Source: Halomicrobium zhouii | GTDB taxonomy: Archaea > Halobacteriota > Halobacteria > Halobacteriales > Haloarculaceae | Direction of reading: 5' to 3' | Assembly (NCBI RefSeq): GCF_900114435.1 | Contig: NZ_FOZK01000004.1 | Coordinates: 62,001-126,000, forward strand | Length of the DNA: 64,000 bases | Shown: one piece after another, positions 63,259-64,000 of the stretch | How the letters are laid out: the number at the start of each line of letters is the position of its first letter | Position numbering within the stretch: the stretch's first letter is position 1 | The notes under the pieces: generated by a model | Told to the model about the DNA's origin: nothing | What the model saw: the letters and a program-made list of their open reading frames with translations, nothing else | The model's database searches: none | Made by a program: the position numbers and the translations under genes

Positions 63259-64000
63259 TTACTCGTCCGTCGACTGCTCGTCCGCGGAGACGGAGAGGAC
63301 GGGCATCTCCGCTCGCGAGATCAGCTTCTCGGTCGTACTCCCGAGGAGGAGCCGGTCGAGTCCGGTCCGTCCCGCGGTCCCCATCGCGACGAGGTCGACG
63401 TCGTGGTCGTCCGCGTACGCCAGGAGGTCACGCGCCGGGAATCCCTCGCGGACCGTCGTCGTCACGTCGACGCCCGCGTCGTTCGCGCGGGTCGTGACGG
63501 CATCGACCGCCTCCTCGCCCGCCGTCCTGAGTTGCTCGACAAGCGTCGTCGGCGGCGTGACGCGCGGCGTCGTCGACGCGGCACCGACGTCGACGACGTG
63601 GACCGCGTGGATCCGGGCGTCGAACAGCGTCGCGATGGCGATGGCGTGGTCGGCGGCGGCGAGCGCGTGGTCGCTCCCGTCGACCGGGACGAGGACGTCG
63701 TCGTATCCGTCGTCGACGCGGCTTCGCTCGGTCTTCCTGACCGTCAGCACCGGCACGTTCGAGCGTCGGACGACGCGTTCGGCGACGCTCCCGGCGATGT
63801 ACCGCCGTATCCCGGACCGGCCGTGGGTCCCCATCGCGATCAGGTCGATCCCGTGGTCGGCAGCGTAGTCGAGAATCGCGTCGGACGGCGTGCCCCTGAC
63901 GACGTCGGTCTGGACGTCGTCCGCCTCGTCGAGCACGGCGTCGAGGGAGCGGATCGTCTCCTCGCCCCTGTCTTCGAGGCGCTCGATGAACTCCTTGTCG
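63259..64000 (-). CDS. Tandem universal stress protein, N-terminal part outside window
   Basis: Open to the window edge: DKEFIERLEDRGEETIRSLD precedes the first Met. Two ATP loops, GTHGRSGIRRYIAGSVAE and GTAGRTGLDRLLLGSTTEK, and the second domain start DDVLVPVDGSDHALAAADHA show two UspA domains. The start codon lies beyond base 64,000. Confidence 0.92.
   Translation of the reverse strand, partial: DKEFIERLEDRGEETIRSLDAVLDEADDVQTDVVRGTPSDAILDYAADHGIDLIAMGTHGRSGIRRYIAGSVAERVVRRSNVPVLTVRKTERSRVDDGYDDVLVPVDGSDHALAAADHAIAIATLFDARIHAVHVVDVGAASTTPRVTPPTTLVEQLRTAGEEAVDAVTTRANDAGVDVTTTVREGFPARDLLAYADDHDVDLVAMGTAGRTGLDRLLLGSTTEKLISRAEMPVLSVSADEQSTDE

Overview
The window is from a haloarchaeon (class Halobacteria). 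Evidence: GC-rich DNA coding for acidic proteins, a TFB-type general transcription factor, Orc1/Cdc6 initiators, twin-arginine lipoproteins, many ATGA-overlapping genes, and TATA boxes about 25-30 bases upstream of start codons, as expected for leaderless transcripts. No rRNA, tRNA or CRISPR array was seen. Genus cannot be fixed from the sequence alone. Bases 1-37,600 look like a plasmid, integrated element or mosaic of several. In order: a partial TFB gene; a lower-GC Eco57I-like restriction-methylase with a convergent unknown gene; a TumE/TumA-type toxin-antitoxin pair; a replication module (Orc1/Cdc6 plus a broken Orc fragment and repeated origin boxes of at least three families); an EamA transporter; a graveyard of broken genes (RecA-like fragment, frameshifted small plasmid gene, family B DNA polymerase cut before motif B, protease-propeptide-like fragment, second Orc fragment); SWIM zinc-finger and zinc-site proteins; a complete IS200/IS605 element with tnpA and tnpB that splits a DUF7509-like gene; a conjugation module (RHH accessory, HUH relaxase, VirD4-like coupling ATPase, lipoprotein, VirB2-like pilin candidate, VirB6-like membrane protein, VirB4 ATPase); a ZIP metal transporter; a ParA/partner cassette followed by a 450-base array of GTTGCAAC-type repeats; and a tyrosine integrase. 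Bases 37,900-44,470 hold a phosphate-uptake operon pstS-pstC-pstA-pstB-phoU, with a 16-base palindrome over the pstS TATA region. It is followed by gene fossils (glycoside hydrolase family 2 joined to an integrase tail), which again mark a recombination scar. Bases 44,800-64,000 are a stress and membrane region: a Q/G-rich five-repeat protein, a DUF421 protein with a potassium channel, an ATPase-nuclease of the DUF234 type behind an unusual inverted-repeat-bounded array, a calcium-type P-type ATPase, YqcI/YcgG and isochorismatase genes, two pyridoxamine-oxidase-like flavin proteins, five universal stress proteins, a four-CBS protein with a C-terminal segment resembling ribosome-hibernation factors, DUF211, DUF2267 and a VIT-like transporter. 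The gene set resembles, by convergence or shared ancestry, the dormancy (DosR-type) islands of bacteria. The strongest candidates for undescribed biology are the iteron families around the Orc gene, the ParA-linked repeat array, the IR-bounded array at 49.8 kb, the Q-rich repeat protein and the shared hairpin leaders of the TFB and SWIM genes.
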